NCBI GenBank assembly: GCA_949752795.1
Contig: OX457057.1
Span: forward strand, 161,363,980-161,427,979
Direction of reading: 5' to 3'
Source of the DNA: Hyperoodon ampullatus
Taxonomy: Eukaryota; Chordata; Mammalia; Artiodactyla; Ziphiidae
Length of the DNA: 64,000 bases
Made by a program: the position numbers and the translations under genes. This document shows positions 37,097 through 48,824 of the stretch, one piece after another. The notes beneath the pieces are model-generated. The model saw only the letters and a program-made list of their open reading frames with translations. It was not told the DNA's origin and did no database searches. The first letter of the stretch is position 1, and each line of letters begins with the position of its first letter.

Positions 37097-38544
37097 GTAA
37101 GTAAAATTTGTATACAACTTTTCCATGTTTTAATATTTGATCTGATACCTTCTTTTTAAATATCTTTCAGAAACGGTCCTTCCCCACCCCCACCTCCTTA
37201 CCGCAAAAACCTTAAACGGAGCGGGTTGGAGGTATATTTTTGTTTTGGAGTGAAAAAAGAGAAACAGAATCGCATAAACATTAAACAGAATAAGGTGGGA
37301 ATAAATGTTTGGTTTGGACTTTGAGACGAGAAGCAGAATTCCTATAAGGTTCAAATGTAAACGGGAAATCTATCAGTGCAGGTGTTGATTACTCCCTTTA
37401 CCTTCATGCTTAACAGGATCCTATCATTCGTCTTTTTAATCTTTATAAGATAGTGTCCGTGTTCCACCCCCACCCCCCTCCATCCCTCACTTGCCACCCC
37501 TGCCTTTTAGCCTTAATGGTGCTAAAAAGAGCGAAGTTTTAAGTTTTAGTAAGACCCTGCAATTACCAATTAATTACATATTATATATGTATTCCCAATT
37601 GTATTTCATACCCTAGAAAGTTTACCCCTTTTTCCTTCCTTCAAAAAAGTTTACTCTCTACTTAATCAGTAGTGCTTAATTGTTAGACTTTATACACAGT
37701 AACAGAAATCAGTTAACCTTAATCTGATTCAACACACTGTTTCAATTTTACCTGTCTTTAGGTTTTAAAACGTTTTATTTTGGATCTATATGAGAGATCC
37801 TTTCCTTGTCTCTGTTTGTTAAGAATTAGGGCTGTGGCTGTTATCCATATTTATCAGTTTTGTTTTTCAAGCACAGGATTAGTATATAAATGGTCAGTGG
37901 GAAATAATTTAATTTGAAAAGGAACTTACTGGTAGAGGAACTAAAAATGTTCCTGGAAGCCTTTGTGTGGAGTAGAACAGTTTGAAAAACTGACATTTGC
38001 TGTGAAAACTTTGGGAGTCTCTCCTGAGTAATGCTTATTATGCTGAATGCAGAGCCCAGAACTTGATTACCAGTTTTACTCCTGGTTTATCGTAACCATA
38101 AGTGACTCATTTAAGCTCTACTTCACTTGTTTTTCTTCCTAGCGTAGAGATAATACTAGCCTGAGAGCTTCTATAATTAACAAATAAAGTAACAAGAATT
38201 TAGCTAATTATTTGAGGATTATTGGGTATTTAAATAATGTATAGCATCCTGTATGTAATTTATTTTTGTGTAGGAGGTAATTTTAAACTGTATACCATGG
38301 AAATCCACATTTCTCTGAAGTGCCACTTGAATTTCCTGAAGGAAAGTTTGCTCAGAGAAGCCTTGTCTGCTTTATGCTGTTTTTCATTTTTCATTTAGAA
38401 TTTTAATTGTGTTAAAATTTCATTAATAGTCTATATTTTATAATGACTACTGTGTCCCACAAGAGATAAGTCAATATAGTGATTATACTTTATCGTAAGT
38501 TTTGCACAGCAAATCAAGCATTTGTGAATAAAGAAAGCTGTCTC

Positions 38545-38735
38545 CAACATTGGTTATGAGCATAGACTTTGGAGTCAGAGCTGAGTTTGAGTTCCTGTTC
38601 TGTCACTTTGTGGCTTGGGCAGGTTGCTTTATCTCTCTGAGCCCATTACCTCATCTTTAAAGTGGAGAGTCATAGGGTTATTTGGAATATTAAATGGGTT
38701 TAAGGACTCAATAAGTGGAAACAGTTATTACTAAT
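38545..38735 (+). mobile_element. MIR-family SINE relic
   Basis: Clear forward MIR: GAGCATAGACTTTGGAGTCA, TGTCACTTTGTGGCTTGGGC, CTCATCTTTAAAGTGGAG. Confidence 0.8.
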
Positions 38736-39114
38736 TTGACTACTTTCTTCTTTATTAATATTAAAGGAAGTGGCACATGGTTTTGATAATAAAAATAGAA
38801 AGGAAGAAAATTCACCAATAATTCCACTACCTGAACAAATCAAATTGTTTTTATTTTTATATACTCTACTTTAGCCCTTGATCATGGGTGTACATAATGT
38901 AAATATAATAACATTTTGCCAAAAGGCAAATTTAAAACATTAATTTGTAAACTTCTGAGGGGTTTGTTTTAATTATATAAATAGAGCTCTCTGGTTCTGC
39001 CTTTATTTTGATCTACTAGTGAAGAAACAGCAGAACTTTCCTTTAGCACAGTCTCCACTTGCTTTCCCCATTCCGAAAAATAAAATGTCTAGTTGCACTT
39101 TTACTTAACAGTTC

Positions 39115-39310
39115 AAATAATAATAAACACATCCTGAGACTTCTTTTGTGCCCCCATAGCGGTAAGTGCTGCACATTATCACTTTAACCCTCATAATGCT
39201 TCTTTCATCTGGGTAGTTATTCCATTTTGTGGTTAAGAAAACCAGGGAAATAGGGCAGAGTTCACCAAGTCAGGTGCTGGAGCAGTCATTCAGGCCTAGG
39301 CAGTCTGACT
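39115..39310 (-). mobile_element. MIR-family SINE relic
   Basis: GTAAGTGCTGCACATTATCA, then TTAACCCTCATAATGCTTCT and AGGCCTAGGCAGTCTGACTT in reverse MIR order. Confidence 0.7.
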
Positions 39311-39695
39311 TTAGAGGACTGTGCTGTGAGGATTTCATATTTATAGATTCACTATATGGATTTTGAGTCATATATGTAGGCAGGAGATGGTCCTGCAGGC
39401 TGACTTAAACTTCTTTGTATAAGAGTAACAGTATTTGTACTTTATAACTACCATGACGACCACATGTAAAAAAAATTTTGGAGGAAAACAAAGAGTAGGG
39501 AAGTGTTCAGTGCCTTAACAGATGAGGCATTAACCTATAGTTTTATTACTTGTGGCAGTAAAAATATAATTTATGCACAAGTTATTAAGAGTAAATTTTC
39601 CAAAAAAAAAGTAAATTTTCCCTTTTTTTATTAGGGGTAAACATAGTAAACATAGGGTTTATAGTGATGGAAAGCTAACTCTTCTTCATTAAAGC

Positions 39696-39875
39696 AGTGT
39701 TTCCTAAGTGTTTCTTAAATTTTATAGGAAGCATCAGAATCATCTGGTGAGCCTGTTAAAACAAATTCCTGCACCAGACCCTCAAAGATTCTAGTCTGGT
39801 AGGTCTAGGGTGGGGCCCAAGAGTTTGCATTTCTAATAGGTTCCCAGGTGATGCTAATGATTTCTAGCTAATGAG
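39696..39875. mobile_element. MER5-like hAT relic
   Basis: AGCATCAGAATCATCTGGTG, GGTAGGTCTAGGGTGGGGCC and TTCCCAGGTGATGCTAATG are hallmarks of a common mammalian hAT MITE. Confidence 0.75.
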
Positions 39876-40009
39876 TTTAGTAAGGAAACAAATAATAGTG
39901 GGGGGTGTCCAAATTGTTGACCCGATGGTGAAACCCCAGTAGCAATGAGCACCCAGCTCTCGTTTTTAAACACTATCCTCTGAGAAAAGGAACTAGGATT
40001 TTTTTTTTT

Positions 40010-41045
40010 TTTTGAGAAGTACTTGATTCCAGGTCTGAGTCAGGGAAAATACAAGGTGAGCCTGGAACATCTTGTGGTGCTTGAAATTAAGTAAATGCTC
40101 AAAAAGGTTTGGGAGCTTGTTGAAAGGACACAGGAGCAACTTGAAGGAGCTTGATGGCCAAAGTTGGAACAACCTGAGTAATAAAATGAGTAATGGTAGT
40201 ACTGGATTTTAACCCATAGAATAAAGTAAGTGGCCATGAGTCCATACTGACATCGTTGATAAATAAATAGGATTCAAGAAGGGACAGCTCTTTCTTAGAG
40301 AAGAATTCCAATGAGTAAACATGGTAAAAAGGAAACAAAATCACTATTAGACAAACAGCTGCATAGTAATTATTGCAGATAAAATCTACCTATAATACTG
40401 GTAGGTGAAATTTTGAGGAAAATCAGGGTATTTGCATAGTCTCAAAGTATCTCCCCAATATAATTATTAGCTACAAAGGAAAAATAGTAACTTGACAAGG
40501 GAGATACTGTGTTAACCAACTGATTGAGGTTAACATCACCAGTAATAAGACATACAGACATCATGACCCCAGTGATGTGATGCACTTAGAAGGACTCAAC
40601 ATCATTTCTGTGGTGTTATTCTTGCCAAAAATGCATAAACTCTTTTATCTTTCTACTCACAAATTGAGGGACACTCTACAAAATAACTGGCCAGTACTTT
40701 TCAAAAGTGTCAAGGTCACAAAGACCAGGAAAAGTCACAAAAGATAATTAGAGACAGAAACTGTCACAGATTGGAGACTCGGGAGAATTGACAGCTAAAT
40801 GCAGTGGGGGATCCCAGATTGGACTATGGAACAGAAAAGGGACATTAGTGGAGAAACAGGTAAAATTCGAGCAGTCTATAGTTTAGTTAATTCACTTGTA
40901 CCAATGTTAATTTCTTGGTTTTGTAACTGTATTTTATGAGATGTTGACTTTAGGAGAAACTGGGTAAAGGGTATAAGGAACTCTCTGCACTATTTTTGCA
41001 ACTTTTCTACAAGTTTAAAATTAGTTCAAAATAAAACGTTTAATA
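40010..41045 (+). mobile_element. Old L1/HAL1-type 3' end
   Basis: Forward old LINE sequence ending TTAAAATTAGTTCAAAATAA plus A-rich tail. No open frame remains. Confidence 0.65.
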
Positions 41046-41772
41046 AAAATGTGCTGGCTTCCTGTAGATACTAAAGATGATTAGAGGAGTTGAGCTAAAA
41101 CTGGGAATCAGTTATGCCACCCACTGTTGGAAATCGTAGCAAACTCTTTGATCTTTGTGTGTTGCTTTTTGCCTCTGCGTGGGTCAGCCTAAACCTGAAA
41201 TACAAATCAAGGGAGTTGGGAGGGAGTAAGAAGGGTAAGAAGGAAAGGAAGACTTTCTATCAGAAAAAATTTATATCTGAACTGCTCCAGGCATCCAGTC
41301 TCTATATAAGAAACAGTTCCCTAAGAAAGTAAGTGGAGTGCTTTTTGTTTCTAGTTTTTAGTACTTTCTCAACCTCCCTTTCAAAAATATGGAATAAGTA
41401 CTATTTAGTGAAAACACTGGGAAATGAGTGGAAAATCTTGAAAATAATAATCCTGGCATATTATGACAATGGATATGGCGCAGAGGCGTGGGCAAGACTT
41501 AGATACTTAGTTTTCAACACAGACACAAATAGCTGGTACAAGTATATAAATACCTAACCTTAGCACTAGGTCTCACTGTTGAAAACTGCATATTAACTTT
41601 AAAGGTTTGGCTGCAGGTGTTTTAAATTGACACTGTAGATAGAATATGAACCATGGACTTTTGTCCATTAGGGCAAAGTAGATTGAAATGCACCAGTAAA
41701 TTTCTAAACCAGTTGTTCCCCTCTATGGAATGCCAGCAATGCACACACACACCTGTTATGCTTGTCAGTTCC

Positions 41773-41895
41773 TTTTTTTTTTTTTTGGCTGCGCCGCAAG
41801 GCTTGTGGGATTTTAGTTCCCCAACCAGGGATTGAACCCAGGTCCTTGACAGTGAGATCTCGGAGTCCTAACCACTGGACTGCCAGGGAGTTCCC
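41773..41895 (-). mobile_element. Short CHR-1-type SINE
   Basis: Reverse, TTTGGCTGCGCCGCAAGGCT to CCAGGGAGTTCCC. Confidence 0.85.
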
Positions 41896-42508
41896 TGTTT
41901 ATCAACTCCTGGGTGACTCAAGATCATATTTTTTGTTTGGCTTATCTATTTTCATAAGAGGGAACAGTGTGTGTGCTAAACAGTGCTGAAGATTGTGCCT
42001 TCTCTCTGTGATCTCAAGACTTTGCCAAATTAAAAGTAGTTCCTCACAAAACAGGCTGAAAACTTTTTTCAGGAGCCTGTATTTTCGTAATATATTTTAA
42101 GCAAAGAATTATTTTAGATTATGTGAACTTAAAAAGAAGAGTGATTCTTTTTTTTCATACTCCTTAATCTCCCAACATCTAAATTCAGAACTAGTTAATG
42201 AAATATGAAGCTCCTGAGATTTCACTTCGTGTATGAAACTTGTCAGAGAAGCTGTCTCATACAAATAATAGTTTTGATTATTGAGTATTGTTAGAATAAA
42301 TTATTCCATGGGAGAAAATATTTAAAATGGATATGCAAGAAAATTTAGAGCATTTATATTTTTTCTATGTGTCTGTTCTTTTGATTTTATATATCATATG
42401 AGGACTTGGCTGAGGCTGAAGTTTAAGTGATATATTTGCCTGGAGAAGTCATCCCAGTCCTGACTCAATCTGAAACTTATATTATCCTATCACTAAAAAG
42501 AACAAGAG

Positions 42509-42679
42509 GGACTTCCCTGCTAGCGCAGTGGATAGGACTCCAAGCTCCCAATGCAGGGGGCCCAGGTTCAATCCCTGGTCAGGGAACCAGATACCACATG
42601 CATGCCACAACTAAGGAGACCACCTGTCACAACGAAGACCCATTGCAACCAAATAAATAAATAAATATTATAAATAAAT
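42509..42679 (+). mobile_element. CHR-1-type SINE
   Basis: Forward. Perfect duplication AAAAAGAACAAGAG at 42495-42508 and 42680-42693. Confidence 0.9.
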
Positions 42680-42957
42680 AAAAAGAACAAGAGAATTTTT
42701 GTTTATCAGAGGCAGATTTGAGCTAGCTTACTAACATCCATTCAGGAAATGGCGAAGAATGATACAGACTCAATATTTAGAGATGATAATTATTTAATAT
42801 GTATTAAGCTGCCATCATTAGTAGTGTAAATTTCACTGGTTTAAATAGAACTGCATTTTCTGTTTTGATGTTAAAGTGCTTATTTTCTAAATTTTCCTCT
42901 AATCTACAAGAAGAATCTTAAATTTACTTTAGTTCTCATACACAAAAAGTCTGATCT

Positions 42958-43084
42958 GGGAAGTTCCCTGTTGGTGCAGTGCTTAGGACTTGGCACTTTC
43001 ACTGCCAAGGCCCAGGGTCAGTTTCTGGTTGGGGAACTAAGATCCCACAAGCCACACAATGCAGCCAAAAAAAAAAAAAAAAAA
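42958..43084 (+). mobile_element. Short CHR-1-type SINE
   Basis: Forward, GGGAAGTTCCCTGTTGGTGC to poly-A. Duplication AAAAGTCTGAT / AAAAATCTGAT. Confidence 0.85.
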
Positions 43085-43164
43085 ATCTGATAGAAAATAT
43101 TTGTGAAAAAAAATTCAGAAAGTTCCAAAAAACAAAACTTGAACTTGCTGTGCTCTGGCAGCTA

Positions 43165-43366
43165 TTTACATAGCATTTACATTATATTAGGTATTATAAG
43201 TAATCTTGAGATGATTTAAAGTATACAGCAGGATGTGCGTGGGTTATATGCAGATATTATGCCATTTTATATAAGGGACTTGAGTGTCCCTCTGGTCCGT
43301 GCATTTTGGTATCTGTGGGTGGTCCTGGAACGAATCCCCTGCTGATACTGAAAGATGACTATATAG
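43165..43366 (+). mobile_element. Tigger-type (MER2-like) DNA transposon fragment
   Basis: TACATAGCATTTACATTATA, TATATAAGGGACTTGAG and GGTCCTGGAACGAATCCCC follow the 3' part of the MER2 family. The 5' half is absent. Confidence 0.7.
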
Positions 43367-43748
43367 CATTTATGTGGTATGGAAGCCCTTTAAATTTGTT
43401 TTTTGCCCACTGTTGTTGGCTGTAAGGTTCGCTTGAAGATAAGGACATTCCAACTTCTGTGGGCCTTCCTGAATTTCCTGTGATCTCTACAGGCAATCTT
43501 TTTATATCCATCGAAAAGCCCTTAGCCTTTACCTAAAGCATTGCTTCCAATCTGGATTCCCTGGACATCTGGAAGCTCTGTAAGATTTTTCTCTCTGTAT
43601 GTATAGTATTTGGCATTGGGCCTAGTACATGGTGATTTCCTCAATAACTTAAACAATAATCAGTTGAGTAATGGTGGTTCCCAAGGTATTTTTTGCATTT
43701 CTACAAGCCTAGTGGTAATCATACATTTACCTCAAATCAACCACTTTT

Positions 43749-43920
43749 TTTAGTGGCCTCTCCCATTGCGGAGCACAGGCTCCGGACGCGCAGGCTCAGC
43801 GGCCATGGCTCACGGGCCCAGCCGCTCCGCGGCATGTGGGATCTTCCCAGACCGGGGCATGAACCTGTGTCCCCTGCATCGGCAGGCGGACTCTCAACCA
43901 CTGCACCACCAGGGAAGCCC
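43749..43920 (-). mobile_element. 3'-shortened CHR-2-type SINE
   Basis: Reverse. It lacks about 27 nt that normally precede the tail, yet has perfect duplicates (AAATCAACCACTTTT at 43734-43748 and 43922-43936). Confidence 0.9.
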
Positions 43921-44310
43921 AAAATCAACCACTTTTGACTTAAGCTAATGGAGTTGAGGAAGGAAACAAATCCAGAATAGCTGAAATCTCTCTGACTTTA
44001 TGTTATAGGCATTTTGAATATTATCTGTAATTTAAAATATTGAAAATTTCTAAATCAGGGCTATTAACACTAGTTTTTTTTCTTGTTTTTATTAGAAGTT
44101 CTGATTGGCAGATCTACATGTCTAATTAATAAAATGAGAAAAACGAAGTTATTACAAGAATGGTAGTTGTTCAGGGATCCTTCCACATTGAGATCTGGGG
44201 AGGGGGGTGCCAGGAATAAAAATTGCCTTTGATGGTAAAATGATTAAGAACCATTCATGCTCAATGGTTCTGAACCATTTCAGATTCCTTTGGGAATCTA
44301 AAAGTGTGTA

Positions 44311-44542
44311 CAGTTGACCTTTGAACAACACAGTTTGAATTGTGTGGGTCCACTTACATGAAGATTTTTTTCAACAATAAATATTTCAGTACTACACGGT
44401 CTGTGGTTGATTGAATCCGAGGATGCAGAACGATGGCTACAGAGGAACTGCATATACAAAGGGCTGACTGTAAGTTACATGCAGATTTTTGATTACTTGA
44501 GGGTTGGCACCCCTAACCCCCACGTTGTTCAAGGATCAGCTG
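44311..44542. mobile_element. Tigger-type MITE with TA duplication
   Basis: 19-bp terminal repeats (CAGTTGACCTTTGAACAAC and the near-complement at 44524-44542) are flanked by TA on both sides. 232 bp, non-coding. Confidence 0.8.
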
Positions 44543-44784
44543 TACTCTCTTCCCAGAAAAAAATGCACATGTGTACATAAAAAATTTTATACGTAATTTT
44601 AGGGGATTTAGGACTTCCTGAAATGTATCCTGGATTTTTGTGTGTGAAAGTGGAAAATTATGGGAGAGAGTTTCTCCCACCCCCACTTTAATATAATACA
44701 CACAATTGAAGAGTATCCTGTAGCTTTGCAAATAGCTTTTGAAAGGGTTTTCTAAAACTCAACAGTCACTGCTTCAGAAAGGCA

Positions 44785-45008
44785 GTATCTTATAGTGGTT
44801 AAGAGTACAGGCTCTGGAACCAATCTTCTTGAATTTAAATACTGATTTCTCTACAAAGACCTGTGTGACTCTGGGCAAGTTGCTCAACCTCTCTGTTTCT
44901 TTAACTATAGAGTGGATTATTGTAAGAATTACATGAGTTAATACATGTAAAATGTATTACATGTATTAAAACAGATAGTGACACTCAATAAGTATTAGCT
45001 ATTGTTAT
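44785..45008 (+). mobile_element. MIR-family SINE relic
   Basis: Very clear forward MIR: TATAGTGGTTAAGAGTACAG, CTCTGGGCAAGTTGCTCAAC, then the AATAAGTATTAG tail. Confidence 0.85.
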
Positions 45009-45024
45009 TAAGTATTATTATCTT

Positions 45025-45152
45025 GGGGCCTTCCCTGGTGGTCCAGTGGTTAAGACTCTGCACTTCCACTGTAGGGGGCGCAGGTTCAATCCTTGGTTGG
45101 GAACTAAGATCCCAACTAAGATCCCGCTCCGTACGCGGCCAAAAAAAAAAAA
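45025..45152 (+). mobile_element. Short CHR-1-type SINE
   Basis: Forward. Duplication AAGTATTATTAT at 45010-45021 and 45153-45164. It contains a small internal repeat, AACTAAGATCCC. Confidence 0.88.
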
Positions 45153-45419
45153 AAGTATTATTATTTCAGAGATGGAGTTTTTCTGTTGAATATCTGGCCA
45201 AGTGAGGTTCTTTGGGCTTCATCTTGCCTGTAAGGAGGGTACTTTTTTTCTAATTTGCACAAAGGCACCATATGAAAAAAGAAAGTCTTGTACACAGATG
45301 CATGCCTTTATGGAGTATGCCAAGATAAACTCTCTTTTCCATTAGGTAGCCTAATGGAAAAATTAATTCCATTAATTAACATTAGGTAGGCCTCTTTTAC
45401 CTTATTTCTTTTTTCTTTC

Positions 45420-45970
45420 CATAGAGATTTTTTTAATTGAAGTATAGTTGATTTACAATGTATTTTCTGTTACTTTATTTCCATGAAGAGATAGTTGCTT
45501 CCAATATTATGAGAAAAACAAAGATCCGTGTCTTTCTGTAGGACTCCTGTTTTCCTCAGTCACCCACTTTGCCTCTGAGCAGAGTAACTGCTCCTGGTCG
45601 TCTTGTCCACAGTGTGACAGTTGGTTTTGCCTATTAATCTCTTTTTCTAGCCCACTGCTATTTTCCACTCTACTCTTCTTTTTTTAATTATAAAATATTG
45701 AATAGAGATTGGGATTAACATATACACACTACTATATATAAAATAGATAACTAATAAGAACCTACTGTATAGCACAGGGAACTAACTCTATTCAGTACTC
45801 TGTAATGATCTATTTGGGAAAAGAATCTAAAAAAGAGTGGATATATGTAGATGTATAACTGATCTACTTTGCTGTACACCTGAAACTAACACATCGTAAA
45901 TCACCTGTACTCCAATAAAAATTAAAAGTTAAAAAAAGTAAAAATGAAGACAGAAGTAGAAAAAAAATAA
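45420..45970. mobile_element. L1 3' end fragments in both orientations
   Basis: 45425-45465 is a reverse 3' end (ATTGAAGTATAGTTGATTTA). 45690-45930 is a forward 3' UTR ending CTCCAATAAAAATTAAAAG. Confidence 0.75.
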
Positions 45971-45999
45971 AACATTGAATAGAGGTTATGTAAACTATT

Positions 46000-46540
46000 A
46001 TGATTTATGATGCATTCTTGTACCTCCAACCATTCAAAGAAAAAATGTTTACAATTATCTTTGAAATACTCTGTATGCCTTTCCCAATCCCATTCCCTTC
46101 CCTATCCCATCAAAGGTAATAATTATCCTTGTACTTATCCTTTTCTTTTTAGCTTTATTGCATATTTATTCCTAAGCAATATATTGAAACTTTATGTAAA
46201 TGGAAACTGTATAAGAGAGTATGTGTGTATTCTTCTGCTACTTGCTCTTTATATTTCAGCTAAATATTATATTCTTGAGTTTCATCTATGTCTGTGTGGG
46301 ACTACCTCAATTTTTTTAATACATTCTACTGTCTTGGGCATTTTGGTTGTTATTTTGCTGTTATACAAAGAACTACCATGAATATTTTTATTCATGTTTT
46401 TAAATAAACGTGTAATTTTCTCTAGGGTAGTTACCTGAGAGTGGAATTACTGAGTTACAGGAAATGCACATCCTCAGCTTTACTTGATAATGCCAAATTA
46501 ATCCCAAAAGTGGTTATGCTAATTTATGCTCCTAGTGTTA
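46000..46540 (-). mobile_element. Old L1 fragment
   Basis: Reverse L1M-type 3' region (TGTAAATGGAAACTGTATAA, GAGAGTGGAATTACTGAG). Similar sequence recurs at 57.8 and 61.4 kb. A further piece probably lies at 47285-47400. Confidence 0.6.
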
Positions 46541-46909
46541 GGGTATGAGGATTCAAATTACTCTGTAGTCTCGTTATTTATTCATTCAAGAAATGTTTAT
46601 TGGGTATGTACAGCAGTAAATAAAAACAAAACACCCTACTCTTGGAGTTCAGGTTTTAGTAGAGACACATAGCTAAAATATTTAATATCAAAATGGTACA
46701 TGTTTCATGGGGGAAAAAAAGTAAAGAAGAGAAGGGGATATTATCTCACTGCTCTCAGAGCCATATGGGGATTAGAGACTATAAGAGGATGAAGTATAAC
46801 CAGGAAGCCCTGGGCTCCATGTGGTGATTGACATAAAAAGAGGTACAGGTATGATGAGATTGGTTGGTCCTCAGGCTTTCAAGCAGATAGTGGTAGTGAA
46901 GCTTGTGAG

Positions 46910-47290
46910 GGTGGGGGGGGGCGGGGTAGTTCGAGAATCTTGCCAGGAGTATTTTCAGGAAGGAATGAGTTAGGAGGCTGGTAATAGGAGATCTTATTCT
47001 GAGCATTTAGTGCTTTGGAGCCTGTTTTGACTCCCCTCTTGCCCATTGTGGCTTGGAGGATGAGGGGAGGGGTGGTCTTGTCCGGAACATATGGAACACT
47101 AGATTGCTCTTGATTCAGGAATACTTGGAGCTCTAGTGCTTGCTTAACTCTTGAAGATGGAGAAATGAAGGTTGGGGAAAGGCCATCCTTCATTCTGAGC
47201 ATTTGGAGCTTAGGGAATGGAGCTTTAGCCAACAGAGATGTGGAGTTCGAGGGGAGGGTAGTCTTGCCTAGAGTATATAGAGCCCACATT
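46910..47290. repeat. Diverged tandem duplication with a GGGGAGGG-TGGTCTTG core
   Basis: Three related cores (about 46922, 47072 and 47263) share GGGG(A)GGG-GTAGT-CTTG, then AGTATAT-like sequence. The last two also share CATTCTGAGCATTTGGAGC upstream. Confidence 0.5.
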
Positions 47291-47809
47291 GTCAAACTTG
47301 TTAATTTTTGCCAGTCTGGTGGATGTGAAATATAGTATCTTGTTGTGGTTTTAATTGAATTTCCCCTTTTCTTTCTAAAAACCCAAAATTCTATACCCTT
47401 TCAATGTCAGACTTAGTCATATAACTTTACTACTAACTTCTGTGATAAACCCCACAATCATGTGGGTTTTATTCATCATCTATTTGTTTCATGTACTAGA
47501 CACCCAAGATTTCCCAGTTCAACAACTGAAACTTTTACTGTAGTGGCTCTTGACAGTAGACCCTCAGGGAAATCTGTTATGCCCTATGTTGTCACCACAA
47601 AGGTCAGGAACCCTACTTTCTGTTCACTCTGCCTGAGGAGCTGAATTGGTAATCTTCATGTATACTTTGTCACCTAACCTCAAAAAACACATCAGTGTAT
47701 CTACACTGATTCTGTCCCACCCCATCCGTGGCTCCCATCAAACTATTGGCCCCAGGTTGCAGCACTGGCAGAGGCTGCTCTTCAGTTGTCTTTTAAAGTT
47801 GCCATTTTA

Positions 47810-48117
47810 GGGCTTCCCTGGTGGCGCAGTGGTTGAGAATCTGCCTGCCAATGCAGGGGACACGGGTTCGAGCCCTGGTCTGGGAGGATCCCACATGCCG
47901 CAGAGCAACTAGCCCCGTGAGCCACAATTACTGAGCCTGCGCGTCTGGAGCCTGTGCTCCGCAACGGGAGAGGCCGCGATAGTGAGAGGCCTGCGCACCA
48001 CGATGAAGAGTGGCCCCCGCTTGCTGCAACTAGAGAAAGCCGTCGCACAGAAACGAAGAGCCAACACAGCCATAAATTAATTAATTAATTAATTAATTAA
48101 TTAATTAATTTTTAAAA
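47810..48117 (+). mobile_element. Long CHR-type SINE with (TTAA)n tail
   Basis: Forward. Perfect duplication AAAGTTGCCATTTTA at 47795-47809 and 48118-48132. The tail has expanded to about 10 ATTA units at 48073-48111. Confidence 0.92.
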
Positions 48118-48233
48118 AAAGTTGCCATTTTAAAATCTGAGAATCACGGCTGCTATTGATAGTCTGTAAGGAAAATGCTTTGGCTGATCACAGCTAAGGG
48201 TATAACTCCCTCTGCTTTTCAGGCTATATCTTT

Positions 48234-48443
48234 TTTTTTTTTTTTTTTTCGGTGGTACGCGGGCCTCTCACTGTTGTGGCCTCTCCCGTTGCGGAGCACA
48301 GGCTCCGGACGCGCAGGCCCAGCGGCCATGGCTCACGGGCCCAGCCGCTCCACGGCATGTGGGATCTTCCCGGACCGGGGCACGAACCCGTGTCCCCTGC
48401 ATTGGCAGGCGGACTCTCAACCACTGCGCCACCAGGGAAGCCC
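48234..48443 (-). mobile_element. CHR-2-type SINE
   Basis: Reverse, full length. Duplication CAGGCTATATCTT / CAGGCTATGTCTT. Confidence 0.9.
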
Positions 48444-48824
48444 CAGGCTATGTCTTCATACAGTTTTAACACTCACATCTTCCCCAGTGTCCCTTAGTGC
48501 TTTCACAGGATCAGGCCTCAGAATTCACAAAAAAAACACTGGAGAAAGGCAGACTGTATATTGTGCTCTGGTGATCTGTGGCGCTCCCTAGGTGCCTGTC
48601 TAGTTGTTCCATGCATCCTGCTCTACCCTACCTTGTTTACTTGTTACATTCAGTGTCATGAAGGAGTACAAAGATGATGAAAGCATCTGTAAATTCCAAC
48701 TAATTTACTATATATTTTCCAAGAATAGCTCAGGACTGTGCCTTAATTGCCTTCTTAAACTTAAAATGCATATGAGCCTATACAGGCAGATGTGGGCAAT
48801 GAGACATGTCCCTTGTGGTTTCTT

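Larger units (their letters stand above)
36680..37100 (+). promoter_or_regulatory. TOR1AIP2: Second CpG-rich promoter, likely TOR1AIP2
   Basis: A 400-bp GC-rich, CpG-dense block stands isolated in AT-rich DNA, about 4.2 kb upstream of the TOR1AIP1 start. In human, TOR1AIP2 is divergent from TOR1AIP1 and starts a few kilobases away, so position and orientation fit. The block contains a partial ZNF143/SBS-like site (AGTCCCAGCATTCC near 36910) and an E-box GTCACGTG at 36956-36963. Without transcript data the start site is not fixed. Confidence 0.7.
37101..39690. other. Putative TOR1AIP2 first intron, mostly unique
   Basis: AT-rich. MIR relics lie at 38545-38735 and 39115-39310. Otherwise I see nothing recognisable. 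Confidence 0.55.

Noticed and set aside
46879..47295. 138-codon minus-strand frame
   Set aside because: It lies in a diverged tandem repeat, has no recognisable domain, and shows no splice or promoter context.
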